Source: Ampullaceana balthica (lineage: Eukaryota > Mollusca > Gastropoda > Lymnaeidae). Taken from it: DNA of 64,000 nucleotides. The stretch is taken from positions 1,083,501-1,147,500 of the forward strand of contig CALYLW010000011.1 in the NCBI GenBank assembly GCA_944989445.1, in the 5' to 3' direction. Below the pieces are notes generated by a model. That model worked only from the letters and a program-made list of their open reading frames with translations, was not told the DNA's origin and ran no database searches. This document shows positions 19,933 through 32,650 of the stretch, piece by piece. The position numbers and the translations under genes were made by a program. Position 1 is the first letter of the stretch. Every line of letters starts with the position of its first letter.

Positions 19933-21847
19933 CTGTTGAACACAAACACTTTAGTTCAAAAATAAAAACTGATCTTATTAATATACCATACAGTAGTTCA
20001 GTAATAACAACTCACCTTCTCAGTTAATGTGAACTACAAAGTGAACACTAAAAATAGTGGTTTCATTTTTTTTAAACTTGGCATAGAAAGACCGCAAGAA
20101 ATTCAGATATTTAAAAGTTGAAAATCAACACAATGCTCCACAAAGTAAGGATGACCCAATAACACACACGGACAGTGATTAATTTACATAATAAAGATCA
20201 CATGTCACAGATAGCATAGAGCTGACCTCAGACTATGTGACTGCAATAATTGTACAGTGTTTATGCAGAAAAGATAACACTGATAAACACAAAGTTCAAC
20301 TACTCAAATACACTTGCTACATCTAAGTTACTCTAATTTGATATTGATTGCTGAAATAACCTGAACTCTTAATGTTGTTATAACATACAAAATAGACAAT
20401 TATTACAATATTTAATTTTCAATAGGGGCTAATCAATAAACTCCAATGTAATTTCCTGTTATGTAACTGAGAAGAGAGAAATACCCATTTTTATAAATAT
20501 AATTTAACAGTGCTCTTATTCCTGTTTTAAAAAAGTGTGACCCTTATTCTTCTGATATATGAAACATCTTCTAAAAATTAGTCATTTTAGGTATAAATTT
20601 TTTTTAAATACTATCTTAAGAAATTTTTCAGTTTATGTATTGTAACAAGAAATGATTCAAATATAAATATAAATCCAAAGAAAAAAATTGAATCAATAGC
20701 CAGTGCACAATAAAATAGATAAAAATGTAAGAAAGTTTCAAACAAACAACCTCTCAGCATATGGTATCAGTGTAAGATTAAAAAAAACACCACTTTCAAA
20801 GATACAATTTTTACATGAGTGATAACCAATAAACAGGTCTATCGTTTCTGTATCAGAGCTTTTAGAAAAAATTCCTGATTTAACTGATAAGATATTTACT
20901 GATATAGTTAATCCAGTTGAAACATAAAATATTACACTTTAATGGATTCTTTCGGTTAGTCATTTAATTTTTATAAAAATTATGGATATCTTGTAATCAA
21001 AGATATAGATGCTATAGCTTATACTTTTATCTATTATTTAGTTAAGATTCCTCCCAGAACTCAACTGACTAAAATTATTTATTTTTTACCCCAGCTTTTG
21101 TGACAAATTTCAATATCTATTGATGTTATTAAATATTTTAAATTTAGGTATTGAATAACCACTACACAAGTATCACTCACAAGTCGCTTATAATAAGTAT
21201 AAAATATATAGGACCTGTTATAGGAAATTAATGGTCTACATAATCTTAGTTTTTAAAATGCCAAGAATGCCTGTACTTAGCACTTAAAGGATGGCCATAA
21301 AGAATTGTCTTCAACGACCAGATATGGACAGTACATAACCAATTCAAATAAATCATCTAGCTACCTTACTGACCAACAAAAAAAAAGGTGCAAACTTATT
21401 CGGTTTTTTCGTTAATAGATGAACTTGCAATTTGGGCTCATAAATTTCTTGTAACCCATTATTATGTTGTTTTTTTCATTATGTATCAATAATCAGACCG
21501 TCACATTAAATTAAGGTGTTGAAGCTCTAATTTGAATGGTACAAAACAATTTTTTTTTAAGTACACATTAAGAAACTATTTTGAAAATTATTTTTTATAG
21601 TAATTTTAAATTAAAATAAAATGTTTTACCCATTTACAGGAGAATTCATCCATAAACTTCCTCTTATGATTATTATACTATAATGTTAAGCTTTAAGAAT
21701 TTCACAGTTTATGTCATGTCCTTGCCATGTTGTTAACTACAAAAGTTTTTCTGAAAAAAATGATAAAATTATCTTAACGGGGTAAACCAGTGCACTTTTC
21801 AGAGGTGCCTCTCTGGACATTCTTAATGCAATCACTTTTTAAGACAT
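19933..21847. other. Region upstream of the SLC29A3-like gene
   Basis: AT-rich, no gene recognised. A strong minus-strand donor (GAAG|gtgagt, exon end at 20016) could close a 5' UTR exon of the transporter gene; all frames through it reach a stop before the junction or lack ATG. Confidence 0.4.
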
Positions 21848-21855
21848 AAAAAGAC

Positions 21856-22454
21856 TAGGGCTGCGGAAATTAACAATTATTTTCTCGATTAATCGCAAAA
21901 ATATTATAACGATTAAAAAAAATGTAACGATTAATCGACCCACCACTTATAAATGTACTGGAAGTCAAAAAGTAAAATATTTTGGCAGATAAATATAAAC
22001 TAATTTCCGCACGATTAAACGAACATTTTGGTTTTAAACTATTGACTGACGTGAATGTTCAAAATGTTGATAAAGGTTATTGTGTCCATTGAGAGAAACC
22101 GTTTGCCTACCATGCAATGTTCCCTCTAAGTCTAAGCTTCGTTGGTCCGTGTGCAAAGTTTTTAAAAAAAACTCGTGTGCAAAGTTGTACAACGTCCATT
22201 TTTTGTGCAATATTTTTAAGAATTTGCTGCGAGGTGATTCTAAACTCCTGCGTGGCGTCGGTCAAATATCTGCCCAGCCAAGCTGCTTAAAGGGAACATT
22301 GCTACCATGGTTCTAACACTTCACTTACATATCACCTGCAAACCAAACATCCACTACAGTATCGGAAACTTCAGCTGAGACAATCTAAAGCTATGTGAAC
22401 GAATTTTCAGCTCGGCTTGTTATATTGTCAATAAGTTAATCGTTAACAGCCCTA
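21856..22454 (+). mobile_element. Nonautonomous hAT with BED remnant (copy 2)
   Basis: Ends TAGGGCTGCGGAAATTAAC and GTTAATCGTTAACAGCCCTA, flanked by exact 8-bp duplications AAAAAGAC at 21848-21855 and 22455-22462. It carries the same nested MITE at the same internal site as copy 1, and is about 210 bp shorter by internal deletion near the right end. Confidence 0.92.
22115..22301. mobile_element. CAATGTTCCC MITE nested in copy 2
   Basis: Ends CAATGTTCCCTCTAAG and TTAAAGGGAACATTG, flanked by CTACCATG at 22107-22114 and 22302-22309, the same target duplication as in copy 1. Confidence 0.92.
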
Positions 22455-22462
22455 AAAAAGAC

Positions 22463-23612
22463 CAAACGGGCTCCACAGAATAAAAAAGTTAAAAATCAGG
22501 ACTCATGAAATCAAACAGTCTTAGAACCACAGGTGTAGCAGTGTTGTTACTGCACACAAAAATTCCACACTAATTTTTTCATTTATTTGTTGTATTCAAG
22601 GCTTAATAAAGAAAGTATGAATAAGATGGGAAATACAATTATCATTTTTTTAAAATTGTTTTTCAAAAATCTCTTATACACTATTGTATTATAACTTAAA
22701 ATTGAAACAAAAAATTATTTTCTTCAAGGAAATAAAATGTTTCTCTTAAATTTTCAGCATTAGTGAATTACAGTAGTGATAAATTTTATATAAATAATGA
22801 ACACTATTGAAGCATGTTATAGCACCAACCTAGAATGCTGACATAAGTAGAAATTAGAAATTAAATAGATTTTATTATTTTAATTTCATTAACTAATTTT
22901 AGGAATTTGTTAATGTATTATTAATGCACTAAATTCTAAGAAAGCACTGAACGCCTGAAACTAAGCATCTGTTAGGCTTGTTTACCCGGTATGATTCTAT
23001 GTGGCAGTGAAGTGTGAACCATTTATTCTTGTCATGAGTGAAAAATCAACTTCTTTCATCAAAGATGTTTGTGGCACATATTTTTAATATTTTGCAGCAG
23101 GGAAAGAGTGCTTATCAAGCTGTGATTTAAATACACAAACAAAAGGAACGTGAGGGAAGCCAGGATAAAAATCTACATATTGGAAATATCACTGCTCACC
23201 TTACTGAATTGCATACCGCAACATTTGAGAAAGTCTAACTACAGAAATGGGTGGAAAGAAGCCCTGGCACCTCAAAAAATATGATGGAATATTGAAGCTT
23301 ACAGAAGTCAAGCTTCTAAAGCATAAAGAGCAGCTGAGCTTGCCATTTAATAATCATCCTCTTGAGCCATTTAAAGAAGTGTTACAACATGGAAAGCAAA
23401 CCAAATAATTACATTAATCTCCATTTGATATTTCATGATTTATGATAAAAGTTAGCATTCCATAATTTAGAATCTCAATATGAGTCACCTCATCAGTAGA
23501 ACAATTTGAGCAAACCAAATATTACATTAATGCTGCTTGCCTTTATAAATTAAATATTTTCATATCAATACTACTGCTGCAAAGTATTTAAGTAATTAAA
23601 TATTAAATAGTA
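22463..23612. other. Intergenic, possible decayed coding stretch
   Basis: Mostly AT-rich. Around 23090-23400 base composition is more balanced and + strand frames give patches such as LKLTEVKLLKHKEQL and ITAHLTELHTATFEK with stops and frame changes. It may be an old transposon ORF; I do not recognise the family. Confidence 0.3.
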
Positions 23613-23909
23613 TCTATATATATAATCACCAGAAATTAGGACAAGCACAAAACGTGAGAAAATAAGCACGACAAATGACCCTCGCTTGGGTCGACCAATC
23701 ACAGTTTATGGTTGGCAAGCGAGGGTGGTGCAGGGGGGGAGGTAACAACAACCGCAGTGCGCATGTCTCAAGACTGACAATGCATCAGCGTCACATTCAC
23801 TCGCGTTGTTCTAATTTCTTTTCTACCGATGTTTATGTCCGTTATTTTCCTCCTTTCTCTCTGCATTATCTATGAGCAATTCTGCTGCGTCGCCGCAGTT
23901 TGGATCTAG
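23613..23909 (+). mobile_element. Short nonautonomous Helitron
   Basis: Starts TCTATATATATAATC after an A, ends CTAG before a T, with a hairpin CTGCTGCGTCGCCGCAG just before the end. These are Helitron hallmarks (5' TC, 3' hairpin plus CTRR, insertion in AT). Its sequence is shared with the 60.1-61.9 kb cluster, but it lacks the tRNA-like module found there. Confidence 0.85.
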
Positions 23910-25830
23910 TTATACAATAAATCACAAAAAGTATTATTTATGCCAAATTCTTTCATTATTCTTCTTTTAGCTTTTTATTTTTTAGGTCTGTTTACAAACT
24001 AACTGCCTAGATTACACATTCACATAAATAGTATTGCATTTTAATATTTTAAATATAAATAAATGACGAGTAATTAAATAAGTCAGTATAATTTAACCTA
24101 TTCCAGTCTCAGTCACTATGACCAGCTCAAAGATAGTTAACTAGTTTTATCATGATTATCATTTTTAAATATGCATACTCACACTATATTGATAATACAT
24201 GTATTATGTATACTGTTTTATAACAAAATCTACAATAACATTTGAGTTACTTGCACTCAAGAAGTCACTAGCTTGACTTGGCTTTGACAGACACATGACT
24301 AGGCTTATGATAAGTTAAAGACTAAGTCTAAGTGAAGTTACCAAATCAGGTCAGTTTGAGTATTTGAGTCGCATGACAAAATCTTGCCACTTGCTGCCTC
24401 TTAAACAACTAAAGCTACTACTACTACATCCTACTACTGCTACAAAAAGTAAAGCTGTATGACTGTGTGGTCTTTATACTGGTCAAGTCAAGTACATTGA
24501 ACTTTGAATTAGGAACATGCAGCCTATATAGCTATATTATATATATAGAGAGAGAGTTATTTTAAATTAAAGTAAAACTTTAAAAAGTAAATGATCTAGA
24601 CTGGCTAGACTTACTTAGACATTGAAACATTTAATTTTAATATTAATATGATTTAATTAATAATTAAATAAATTAAACACTAGCTCATGCTATCATGATA
24701 GTATCTTGTGTGGAAGTGGAGGTTTTTTTTATTGTAGTTTTTTTTTGGTCTATTTTTTCTCTGTAATATAACCTATATAACTATATTAACTCTATATAAT
24801 TTACTCCAAAACTTGTGACTTTTTTTGTGACCCAAATTCTAGATAAGTTTAAATTATATCAAGACTTTTAATATTTTTATAAATTTAATTGAAGGCCTGT
24901 TGAAAAAAATCAGTCTTAACCATTCTTTAACTTTATATCCGAATCCTATTCAATAATTTATTATAGACTACTAATACTAATAATACTATTATTATTATTA
25001 AATTTATAATTAGGCCTAACTATTAGTACTATTACTATTTTCAATGTCAATAGTAAATAGTCAACAAGTGTCATGGCCATGGCCATGGTTGACTTGGTAG
25101 AGTAGACTCCAGACATGAAAATTATGATTATGTTTTTGTTTGTAGTTTGTTTGAGTTTATTTTTATAATTACAAACATTGTATTGAGAATTGAGACAAAA
25201 GTGGGCTTACTAATACTAATACTAAGTTACTTAACTTTAAATTACTATTAAACTATTCTTATCTTACCTTTGCCTTTATGCCTTAGTTATCATTATTATT
25301 ATCATTATCAGCCTTAGAACAGGTTACAGGCATTACAGGTTAGCAAATAATACTATCAAATATGACTATGATTTGATTTATTTACATATTTAGGCCATAT
25401 TCACTATAACTATAATTCAGTAATGATACGCATATTACTATTATTTAATTTTGTGTTTTAGCCTTTAAATTAATATTATTATTACAATGATTTACGATAA
25501 CTAATGTAGTTACTACTAGTAGTCTAGTTACTAGCCAAGTGCCAAGTTACTGTTAGTAAGTTAAGTAAGTTAGTAACAGTTAAATGAGTGTTTCTTTTTC
25601 TTTTATGTTATGATTATTTATTATTACTCATTTATTAGGCAACATCATTCAAGACACAAATTCGGTGTCTACGTGGCCTAATAATTAAATAAAATGCATT
25701 ATTTAAATATTGGCTATTGGAACTTAATTATTTCGATCTAATATACGTTTTCTAAATTTTCACTATCCAGGAAGTCCCCCCCTCAGAAAAAAAAAGAAAG
25801 ATTACTCCTAATTAATATTATACTTCTTTT
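23910..25830. other. AT-rich low-complexity intergenic DNA
   Basis: Long runs of (TTA)n-like, tagtta and taatac motifs, and a short GA run near 24548. No ORF, RNA gene or transposon end recognised. A strong minus-strand splice donor (CAAAG|gtaaga near 25266) could be chance. Confidence 0.45.
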
Positions 25831-25872
25831 TAAATCCCTTATATTAACTTCACCGCCGTCTCTGTCTCTCTG

Positions 25873-25941
<69 letters not shown>

Positions 25942-26466
25942 GTCTGTCTTGGGCTCGGCAGGCGGAAAAACAGAAGTCAAAAATGACCCACTTCCCATGA
26001 TCCGATCAAACTGAAATTTGGCACACGGACCCGTCTAACCTAACAATGCATCGTATCAAAATTTCAGATCTATCGAACGTACCGTAATTAAATTAATGCA
26101 TTTTTAGTTTATCCTTATATGAGGTATGTAATTTGAAATTCACGATTTGTTATTGTTTTTTTGCCACGTGAAAGTTTGAGCATTGAGGCGACCCAACGAA
26201 ACGACGGTGCGCTTTTGTTTACATTTTACGTGTCACTCTGAGCTCGGTCAAGCGAATCGGTGACCAGACTTTTCCCCTCTCCCCCTCCCACCCACCCCTC
26301 CCCCACCAAGGGTTATGAAGCAAACTTGTGTTAAGACAGATTCAGTCTGTAAATGTTTGAAAATAATGAATACTGTTAGTTATGTCTCATATATAAGGGA
26401 TTTATAGTCAAAAACTTTGTTTTTACGGGTTTGTTTTTTAAATCCCTTATATTAACTTCACCGGCG

Positions 26467-26533
<67 letters not shown>

Positions 26534-27590
26534 CTCTGTCTGTCTGTCTGTCTTGGGCTCGGCGGGCGGAAAAACAGAAGTCAAAAATGACCCATTTCCC
26601 ATGATCCGATCAAACTGAAATTTGGCACACGGACCCGTCGAACCTAACAATGCATCGTATCAAAATTTCAGATCGATCGAACGTACCATAATTAAATTAA
26701 TGCATTTTTAGTTTATCCTTATATGAGGTATGTAATTCAAAATTCACTGTTTTTTTGTTTTTTTTTAAATTCCAGTTCCACGTGAGTTTGAGTTGACGCC
26801 GACCGTCGTGTTGACGACGACCGTCGTGCCGACACCCCCTCACATCCCACCCCCATTTATTAAAGACAAGGGACATCACTCAGTGTCAGTCTGTAAATGT
26901 TTAAAAATAATCACTACTGTTAATTATGTCTCATATATAAGGGATTTATAGTCAAAAACTTTGTTTTTACGGGTTTGTTTATTAAATCCCTTATATTAAC
27001 TTCGCGGCCGTCTCTGTCTGTCTTGGGCTCGGCGGGCGGAAAAACAGAAGTCAAAAATGACCCACTTCCCATGATCCGATCGAACTGAAATTTGGCACAC
27101 GGACCCGTCTAACCTAACAATGCATCGTATCAAAATTTCAGAACGATCGAACGTACCGTAATTAAATTAATGCATTTTTTAGTTTATCCTTATATGAGGT
27201 ATGTAATTTAAATTCACGGTTTGTTATTGTTTTTTTCCCCACGTGAAATTTTGAGCTGACGCATTGAGGCGACCCAACGAAGCGACGGGCGCTTTTGTTT
27301 ACATTTTACGTGTCACTCTGAGCTCGGTCAAGCGAATCGGTGACCAGACTTTTCCCCTCTTCAGCCCCCACCCACCCCTCCCCCACCCACCCCTCCCCCA
27401 CCCACCCCTCCCCCTCCCACCCCTCTCCCCAACCACCCTCCTCCACCCCTCCCCCCTACTAGGGTTATGATGCAAAGTTGGGTTAAGACAGATTCAGTCT
27501 GTAAATGTTTGAAAATAATCAATACTTTTAGTTATGTCTCATATATAAGGGATTTATAGTCAAAAACTTTGTTTTTACGGGTTTGTTTTA
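25831..27590. repeat. Three tandem repeats of about 0.55-0.6 kb
   Basis: Units begin TAAATCCCTTATATTAACTT at 25831, 26439 and 26983 (608, 544 and about 607 bp). Each ends with tctcatatataagggattta, the near inverse of its start, then a shared tail ttgtttttacgggtttg. Common interior: a (CT)n microsatellite of variable length, cttgggctcggc, gatccgatcaaactgaaatt, tggcacacggacccgtc, gatcgaacgtaccgtaatta. Units 1 and 3 share a segment (tttacgtgtcactctgagct) that unit 2 lacks. Open frames made of Arg-Glu repeats come from the CT tract. Confidence 0.9.
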
Positions 27591-27979
27591 TTACCAATCT
27601 GATCATGATCACCCCTCCCTCCCCCCACGTTCAAATTTAGTCGGTTTACTATCGTCACTATCGAAGTATAAATCATCGTTTTTCTCTCTACATTCTTAGA
27701 AAAGACTTAATAATATAATTATAATAATAGTCGTCTCCTAAAAATCACTGAGGTAGATTACCGTATATTCCGGCATATAAATATAAGAAGACTGGGTGTT
27801 TAAGACGACTCGCCCCCCCCCCTACCCCTTATGCCATTACTAGTTAATTTTCCTGTTAAGTTAAAAGGTTCTAAGCTATTTTCGCTGCATATTACCACCC
27901 CTCTTCCAACACACTTCAAGTTTGAAACTAGCTTCATATTTCTTTCTTTTTGCTGGTGGAGACATGGTGGGGTCTTGAC
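27591..27979. other. Spacer with an orphan transposon-like end
   Basis: Contains accgtatattccggcatata at about 27761, which resembles the end of a widespread DNA transposon family; no partner end was found. No gene seen. Confidence 0.35.
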
Positions 27980-28154
27980 CAATGTTCCCTTTAAACTGCG
28001 CGGCTGCGTAGATATCTGACAGACGCCGCGCAGCAGTTAAAATTACCGCGCAGCAAATTTTGTAAAATATTGCACAAAAAATTATTGCTGTGCAACTTTG
28101 CACACGAGCTTTTTTACTTTGCACACGGACCAGCCAACCTTATAGGGAACATTG
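27980..28154. mobile_element. CAATGTTCCC-type hAT MITE (fourth copy)
   Basis: Ends CAATGTTCCCTTTAAAC and TATAGGGAACATTG, flanked by exact 8-bp duplications GTCTTGAC at 27972-27979 and 28155-28162. Not nested in another recognisable element, so it shows the MITE moved independently. Confidence 0.93.
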
Positions 28155-28162
28155 GTCTTGAC

Positions 28163-28559
28163 TGTTAGCCATTTGTATACATTATACAGTAAATTATACT
28201 GTAATAGTAATGTATAATACCACTGTTGTTGTACTGTATGAAGGATAACATGTAAACAGGGTATGAGTGAGCCTGACAAACAAAACAGCGAACGTTTCGC
28301 AAAGAGCCTTCTTCAACGAAAAAATAGTACAAAAACAAATAAAACAATAAAACGAATATAAAGAAATTAAAACTTAGGTGCAATGAAATCCAGAGCCAAA
28401 GAGAGCAATGTTATTCATCTACTTGACTTATCAGATCTGTACAAGCCCGGCCTTGGAGCAAGGGAAAACAAGGCAACCGCCTTGGGCCTCTCGCTTCGAC
28501 TTAACATTTTTTACTACTTTTTACAATGTTACTACTTTAACGCAAGATTTGGTTGTTTT
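28163..28559. other. Spacer with a dispersed repeat end
   Basis: At 28240-28330 (- strand) it carries gaagaaggctctttgcgaaa and cgttcgctgtt, shared with 47697-47770 (+ strand). No gene recognised. Confidence 0.4.
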
Positions 28560-28965
28560 GTTATCTAGTAGTAGCAGACGAAATCTATGATGCACTTTTC
28601 GAAGTTGCAGAGCAAAGTACTAGTGATCGAAAAGCTCGAATTGAAGCTGAGTCATTGTGGAAACTTAAGAACTTCAATTTCATTGTTTCAATTGCTTTTT
28701 GGCGCGACATATTCCAATTTAATTACACCAGCAAAGAATTACAAAATATTTCTGTTGATCTAGCAACTAGGCTACAGCATGGATCATAATTGTAAATGCT
28801 TTAAATCTTAAAGAAATGGCAGTATTGAAGCAGCAATAGCAGTCTCAAAAGAAATTGGCACGAATTAGAAGTTGAAACCATTTTCAAAGAGACTTGAGAG
28901 TGAATACATATAATATGAAGGAGAAGATGAAGGATTTGTAGCTTTGTGATGTCTTATTTAAGAAG
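28560..28965 (+). pseudogene. ZMYM1-like hAT transposase, middle fragment
   Basis: Translation from about 28567 gives DALFEVAEQSTSDRKARIEA and LKNFNFIVSIAFWRDIFQFN, the central region of ZMYM1/TTF-type hAT transposases. Stops appear from 28787 on. It runs into the left arm of a large inverted repeat at about 28975. Confidence 0.7.
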
Positions 28966-29620
28966 GGGTCTAAGTTTTTGTGACGACGTGTGACGAAAGG
29001 GGGGGGGGTCAAAATCAGTCAAAATCGCGTGACGTCATTTATGGACGGCCAGTTTGTTGATTATAACATGGTTTTTATAAATTAATAAACATGAATGAAT
29101 AAACAATTGTAATTGAAACGAAGTAAAGTTGGGGAACATGTTTACCATTGCATGCCATATTTAAGGAAGCAGTAATAACAGAGGCCGCATAAGATTATAT
29201 ACCTATAAATACAAATGTATAAAATACAAGATACTTTTTTTAAACGCCACAAGAAAGTTACTGAGGTAGCCAAACTGAGACAAAATATATTTCAAATTTA
29301 CACACAAAAAAAAACAATTACCAATCTCTATTCTATTTTGTATTATAAAAATGATTTTTTTTATTTACAAACAATAAATTGTATACATTACGGTAGTAGT
29401 AGTATGTAAACATATTTATTCATTTACTTTCCAAACTTTCATAATAGAAAAATCGTGTATTAAGTATTATGCTATCAAAATTAAAACTGTCTGCAATATC
29501 TTGCTCTATGGACAGTATTGCAAGATTTTGTTGTATTTAATCGCTCATTGTGGAACGACGATTATTTTTTATCAACTTCAGTTTGGAGAAGCTCCTTTCA
29601 TAACTAGCGACACCGATAGC

Positions 29621-30196
29621 CTATGGCGGATTAAGGGGGGGGGGCTGAACGGGCTAAAGCCAGGGGCCCCCGATGATTTAGGGCCCCCAAACTTAGCATA
29701 TTTTATAATAAATGTGGACATGAATTGCTGAAAATATGATAAATTCATAAAATCTCATCTATTAAAATGATCTCTTTTCCCACACGATAGTCTTAGCAGT
29801 CAAAAAACCTGATTTGATAGGCTCAATAACAGAAACTATTAAAGAATATTATATATATATTTTAAATTGACAGCCTTAAATGAGCTCTCGTGGCCGAATG
29901 TGAAGTACTAAGGCTTATGGGTGCAAGCGGTGGCGGGTTCGATCCCCGGGTGGGGTGTGAATTTTTTTTTCATGTGTTTTTTAATTTTATAATAATTGTC
30001 TTTTGCACTCAATTTTAGGATACCAGCAAAAAGTTATTTCTTCGAAATTCGGTTTTTTCATGAATAATCATTTTGGATGAATATTTACAAGTTACAGTCT
30101 TATATTAGCTGCTAGCAATCATTTTATCTAAAGGGCTGTATAGGGCCCCAGTTTGAATTGCGGCCAGGGGCCCCGTGCAGTCTTAATCCGCCCCTG
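29621..30196. mobile_element. hAT MITE with GGCGGATTAAG ends and tRNA-like core
   Basis: Left end CTATGGCGGATTAAGGGGG, right end CTTAATCCGCCCCTG, flanked by exact 8-bp duplications CCGATAGC at 29613-29620 and 30197-30204. Subterminal ggggccccc motifs recur on both sides. A tRNA-like segment lies inside at 29882-29956. A related end fragment occurs at 58985-59035. Confidence 0.88.
29882..29956 (+). other. tRNA-like segment inside a hAT MITE
   Basis: Contains an A-box-like gtggccgaatg and a perfect B box GGTTCGATCC about 50 bp later, resembling a class II (Leu/Ser) tRNA head as used by SINEs. Cloverleaf pairing is poor and there is no clear anticodon arm, so it is not called a functional tRNA. 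Confidence 0.6.
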
Positions 30197-31799
30197 CCGA
30201 TAGCAATAGTTGAAAAAAATCATAGCAAAATTACAATTTTGGGTACATAATTTTCCAATCTATACCGTTGAATAAATTGTAATAGATCAAGGAGGCCTTT
30301 TCCCGCGTTTTTCTAACATAATGCCTCTTCTTGTAGGTACAGCCATACAAACCTAAATCATTCTTCTTTCCATATTGCACTGTTCTTTATCAATGTCAAT
30401 AAAGTAATTAATTTGATGTTCAAATGCTTCATTTTGTAGGTTACATGGTATTAGGTATTAAATACGAATATTTTCTTGCAAGGACATGCAACTCATCAAA
30501 GCGTTCTTTTATTTTTATAATTCCATCCATGGATAAAATCATTTCTTAATGATAATGTACTACTTTTTCTAAAGATAGAACGTCTTTTTAATTTTCCCCA
30601 CTCATATTTTTTTCCTAACTCCGCGTTCAGTTGTTATCTCCACCTCTTCATACATTGTTTGGCTGGTTTAAAATCGTTTTTCTATTAGCACATCTCTTTG
30701 TTGTTCCATGCAATGGGTTTAAATTAATTTTAAAAATTACGGGTTCCCATAAATTGAGATAACATAGAACAGAAAAAGATTGCATTGAATTGAGTAAAAT
30801 TCCAGCATCTGATCTCGTTTAACTAGTTACTTCTTCAGATGTCAATTTTTCCAAGACGATTGAAATTTTTAAGTACTGGTATGTCTTTTTTCGAAATTAT
30901 CTATACCTTTTGTAATTTTTAGTGTTTATTAACGGATAAATTTGAATATTTTCAAATAATAATAATAAAAACTATATAATTTGCAATCGTCACCAGTGGC
31001 GTAGCTAGGGGGGGGGCGGTCCGCCCCGGGCGGCACTCATTTAGGGGCGGCATTTGTGGGCATTTGAAAAGTACAACCATTTCCGACAACCGCCCCTTTT
31101 CTTTTGAAGGGGAAAACCAAGGTGAAACAAAAATATTCGTAATTTCGAGTCTTTAATTAACGGATTCGCACAACATTTGTTTGATTATATAGTGGATATT
31201 ATAACTAACGCAAAACCGTTCAAAAATTTTAATCGCTCAAAAAACGTATCCATTTGTTTGGAAAACTAAGCGGTATTAGTCACAGATGACGCTTTTATAA
31301 GAAAACTACCACACAAAAAAACACATCACCGCTGGGCCGAAAAATGTGTGCTATTAATATCGCCACGACAGTTTTTACGTGGAATTTCGACATTCGCAGA
31401 ATGATGCGCGAACAAGCACCTACCTACAAGGCATGGTGGTTCAAATATTGAGTTTAACTTGCAAGTAGTAATTTATATTACCGTTTCAGTTTTCAGTAAA
31501 TTATTGTAAGGTAAATTATTAAAAATTAAATTTATTTTGTTTTTATTGCATTAAAGTAGCACAAATAATTTGTGTTTTTCATTAAAATACGGTTATTTAT
31601 TAAGCATGTTACGCCTATCCAATTAAAGTAATAGTAATGTGTAAATAATTTGAATTCGTCTATTTTTTGGAAAATTATTAAGATTTATGACAAGAATATG
31701 TAAATATTCAAATTTCTCTGTTAATCAAACACCACAATAGGCATAATAATTTCGAAAAAGACATACTTTAAACTTTCAAGAGTCTTGGAAAAATTGACA

Positions 31800-32640
31800 T
31801 CTGAAGAAGTAACTAGGAAAACGAGATCAGATGCTGGAATTTTACTCAATTCAATGCAATCTTTTTCTCTTCTATGTTATCTCAATTTATGGGAACCCGT
31901 CATTTTTTAAAATTAATGCAAAGCCATTGCATGGAACAAAGAGATGTGCTAATACAAAATGCTGTTATATCAGCCAAACAATTTGTGAAGAGATGGAGAT
32001 ATCAACTGAACGCCTAGTTAGAAGGAGAAAAAATATGAGTAGGGAAAATTCAGAAGACGTGGTTCTATCTTTAGAACAAGAAGTACAACGAGAAATGTTT
32101 TTATCCATGGATGGAATTATAAAATAAAATAAAATAACGCTTTGATGAGTTGCATGTCCTTGCAAGAAAATATTCGTATATAATACCATGTAACCTACTA
32201 AATGAAGCATTTGAACATCAAATAAATTACTTTATTGACATTGAGACAGTTCAATATGGAAAGAAAAAGGATCCAGGTTTTTATGGCTGTACCTACACTA
32301 CAAGAAGAGGCATTATGTTAGAAAAACGGGGGAAAAGGCACCCTTGATCTATTAAAATTTATTCAACAGTATAGATTGGAAAATTCTGTACCCAACATTG
32401 TAATTTTGCTATGATTTTTTTCAACTATTGCTATCAGTGTCGCTAGTTGTGAAAGGAGCTTCTCCAAACTGAAGTTGATAAAAAAATAATCTTCGTTCCA
32501 CAATGAGCGATTAAAGACAACAAAATCTTGCAATACTGTCCATAGAACAAGATATTACAAATAATTTTAATTTTGATAGCGTAATACACGATTTTTCTAT
32601 TATGAAAGTTAGGAAAAGTAAATGTATAAATATGTTTACA
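31800..32640 (+). pseudogene. ZMYM1-like hAT transposase C-terminal part
   Basis: Translation in shifting frames gives SLEQEVQREMFLSMDGIIK, LLNEAFEHQINYFIDI, and the dimerisation motif SVASCERSFSKLKLI followed by LRSTMS and ILSIEQDI (32435-32570). Several frameshifts and stops interrupt it. Its inverted partner lies at 28975-30965. Confidence 0.8.
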
Positions 32641-32650
32641 TACTAATGTA

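Larger units (their letters stand above)
28975..30965 (-). pseudogene. hAT transposase 3' region, inverted copy (left arm)
   Basis: The reverse complement matches 31685-33265 over about 1.4 kb once later insertions are removed. It includes the hAT dimerisation segment (29500-29610, - strand) and half of a GGCCGTCC MITE (28982-29051). It is interrupted by the 576-bp element at 29621-30196. All frames carry stops. Confidence 0.8.

Noticed and set aside
19755..19949. Start of the transporter at 19949
   Set aside because: The first codon there is GTG, and an acceptor (caacag) lies at 19933-19938 before the conserved part; an in-frame ATG at 19865 or an upstream exon is more likely.
25783..26650. 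Arg-Glu-rich open frames
   Set aside because: Produced by CT microsatellites inside the 0.6 kb tandem units.
29882..29956. Functional tRNA-Leu/Ser gene
   Set aside because: The B box is good but there is no closed cloverleaf; it lies inside a hAT MITE.
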